From: Domibacillus indicus
Lineage (GTDB): Bacteria; Bacillota; Bacilli; Bacillales; Domibacillaceae
Direction: 5' to 3'
Assembly (NCBI RefSeq): GCF_000970685.1
Contig: NZ_LAJB01000002.1
Span: forward strand, 62,001-126,000
Length of the DNA: 64,000 bases
Part shown: in pieces, positions 63,073 through 64,000 of the stretch
Position numbering within the stretch: the first letter of the stretch is position 1
Layout of the letters: every line of letters begins with the position of its first letter
Notes under the pieces: model-generated
Databases searched by the model: none
The model's input: the letters and a program-made list of their open reading frames with translations, nothing else
What the model was told of the DNA's origin: nothing
Made by a program: the position numbers and the translations under genes

Positions 63073-63113
63073 GGACCCCGGCCGGCCGAAAAAACACCGT
63101 CCAGGGTCTTTTT
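63073..63113 (+). terminator. terminator of the MEDS gene
   Basis: AGGACCC and GGGTCT pair around a GC-rich, partly paired loop and TTTTTT follows on the plus strand. Confidence 0.65.
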
Positions 63114-63149
63114 TCGTCATTTTCTATTGCCGATAAACAAGCCTCACTT

Positions 63150-63473
63150 CTATTCAGCCGGCCTCGGTCCCGGCTCCATGCCGCTCGTCTGCACGGTCAT
63201 AATCGGCCGGACTGTCATATCTCCAGTAATCCGGACCTGGCAGGACAGCCGTATGTTGTCTTCCACCAGCCCTTTTTCATCAAATGCTTTTTTCTCAGCG
63301 GCAGTTACATCCTCAAAGTCTCCTTCCAGTATTTCGATCCGGCAGGTGGTGCATCTGGCTTTGCCTCCGCACCGGTGCAAAATGCCGACACCGTTGTCTT
63401 CCAGTGCCAGCACCAGCTTTTTTCCTGCTTCCACTTCAAAAGCATTCATTCCTAACACCGTTAGCTGCGGCAT
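63150..63473 (-). CDS. 2Fe-2S ferredoxin
   Basis: This 107-residue protein has the plant-type 2Fe-2S cysteine pattern HRCGGKARCTTCRIEILEG (C-x5-C-x2-C, about residues 35-43) and the fourth Cys in RLSCQV. It carries electrons for an unidentified reductase or hydroxylase. The ribosome site is weak (GTGAT near the ATG). It stands beside the L,D-transpeptidase but on the same strand without clear linkage. Confidence 0.88.
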   Translation of the reverse strand: MPQLTVLGMNAFEVEAGKKLVLALEDNGVGILHRCGGKARCTTCRIEILEGDFEDVTAAEKKAFDEKGLVEDNIRLSCQVRITGDMTVRPIMTVQTSGMEPGPRPAE

Positions 63474-63610
63474 GCGATCACTTCTCCCATTCGGTTATTT
63501 TCAAGAAAAATAGCCGTATTATTGTCTCCAGGCAGAGGAAATACATTGCTGTTTATAAAATTCGCTGAATCTAAAAAAATATGCAAAGCGCATCCCGGGG
63601 CGCAGGCTGT

Positions 63611-64000
63611 TTATTGCCGCCAGTTATACAGGATGCCTGGATTTTTTTCATCTTCAAGTGATGTTCCCGCCGCTGCAGCCGGAAGGCCTTCCGGCAGGAA
63701 CGGAGCAGGCGGAGCACCGCTGGATACGTTAAGCCGTGTTCCTTTTGGCACAAAAGGGTACAGCTCCTCCATGTGGGCATTTAGCAGACGAAAACAGCCG
63801 GCTGTCACACTTTTTCCGACCGAAGACGGCCTGTTTGTTCCATGTATGGCTGTGTTTTGTTCCAGTACAAGCCCCCGGGTGCCGAATGGAGAGCCCGGCC
63901 CGTTCGGCTCGATGACTCTTTCTGTTACATGCGAAGAGAAAAACGGCATTCCGTTTTTTCCAACCGCCGCCGGGTAAACCGCAATCGGACGGTCCTGAAA
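63611..64000 (-). CDS. L,D-transpeptidase (YkuD domain), 5' end beyond the window
   Basis: The visible 129 codons contain the YkuD catalytic motif IHGTNRPSSVGKSVTAGCFRL with the nucleophile Cys, and the frame continues upstream past the window edge (DRPIAVYPAAVGKNGMPFF...). L,D-transpeptidases cross-link peptidoglycan by 3-3 bonds and act outside the membrane. The N-terminal part, including any signal peptide or LysM domain, is not in the window. Confidence 0.85.
   Translation of the reverse strand, partial: FQDRPIAVYPAAVGKNGMPFFSSHVTERVIEPNGPGSPFGTRGLVLEQNTAIHGTNRPSSVGKSVTAGCFRLLNAHMEELYPFVPKGTRLNVSSGAPPAPFLPEGLPAAAAGTSLEDEKNPGILYNWRQ

Noticed and set aside
1-64000. CRISPR array, prophage or complete insertion sequence
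   Set aside because: I saw no regularly spaced direct repeats, no phage structural genes and no transposase.

Overview
The window reads as a chromosomal segment of a spore-forming Bacillaceae bacterium (Firmicutes). Supporting signs are AAGGAGG-type ribosome binding sites, frequent TTG starts, short U-tract intrinsic terminators, tandem T-box leaders, an FMN riboswitch, cre-like sites, and Bacillus-type genes (odhAB next to yojN/yojO homologues, sda, rok, yhcN, yjzC, ribDEBAH). I cannot fix the genus from sequence alone. I see no rRNA, CRISPR array, intact transposase or prophage module.

Layout. 1-6.3 kb (minus): BrnQ, a VWA protein and a MoxR ATPase, then a short Rok-like nucleoid protein, a DUF6501-like protein and a NAD(P)HX repair enzyme. 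6.5 kb: a 45-aa Sda-like sporulation checkpoint gene, followed by two kinds of intergenic repeat. 7.2-11.4 kb: 2-oxoglutarate dehydrogenase odhAB. 11.9 kb: an ABC ATPase. 12.9-19.8 kb: a complete trp operon (trpE, fused trpGD, trpC, F, B, A) behind two tandem tryptophan T-boxes. 20 kb: spore lipoprotein YhcN. 21.1-22.9 kb: a carbon-nitrogen hydrolase and an acetyltransferase that B. subtilis carries as one fused protein (YhcX), here split and in the opposite order, behind a Fur-like site and a leader terminator. 23-26.3 kb: hom-thrC-thrB. 26.4-28.7 kb: a beta-helix protein and an NRDE protein.

28.8-36.1 kb is an alcohol/aldehyde oxidation cluster: an iron alcohol dehydrogenase, a GAF/PAS-like histidine kinase and a sigma54-dependent response regulator on the plus strand, facing an aldehyde dehydrogenase, a DUF779 protein and a zinc alcohol dehydrogenase on the minus strand. 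The zinc dehydrogenase has a textbook -24/-12 promoter. Kinase, activator and promoter together look like a complete local sigma54 circuit for alcohol sensing.

36.2-44.8 kb: a PAP2 phosphatase, dapF, a DHFR-like accessory gene lying between repeat copies, a purine-type permease and the ribDE(BA)H operon under an FMN riboswitch. 45.2 kb: a tRNA-like sequence upstream of an acetyltransferase gene. 46-52.5 kb: an oligo-1,6-glucosidase, a DUF4097 protein whose upstream region holds a palindrome next to a MarR gene, NAD kinase, a Gfo/Idh oxidoreductase and several tiny genes. 52.6-64 kb is a mosaic of single accessory genes: a membrane-anchored tandem-repeat protein, an LLM flavoenzyme, DoxX, a methyltransferase, SelO, an HPr-like protein lacking the active histidine, an orphan SUKH protein, DinB, a cyclase gene fragment, a rhamnogalacturonan acetylesterase-like SGNH hydrolase, an SDR, a MEDS-domain protein, a ferredoxin and a partial L,D-transpeptidase.

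Strongest leads: the sigma54 alcohol circuit, the tRNA-like leader, the permuted nitrilase/acetyltransferase pair with its leader terminator, the fused trpGD behind tandem T-boxes, two new dispersed intergenic repeat families, and a possible leaderless small gene upstream of odhA.
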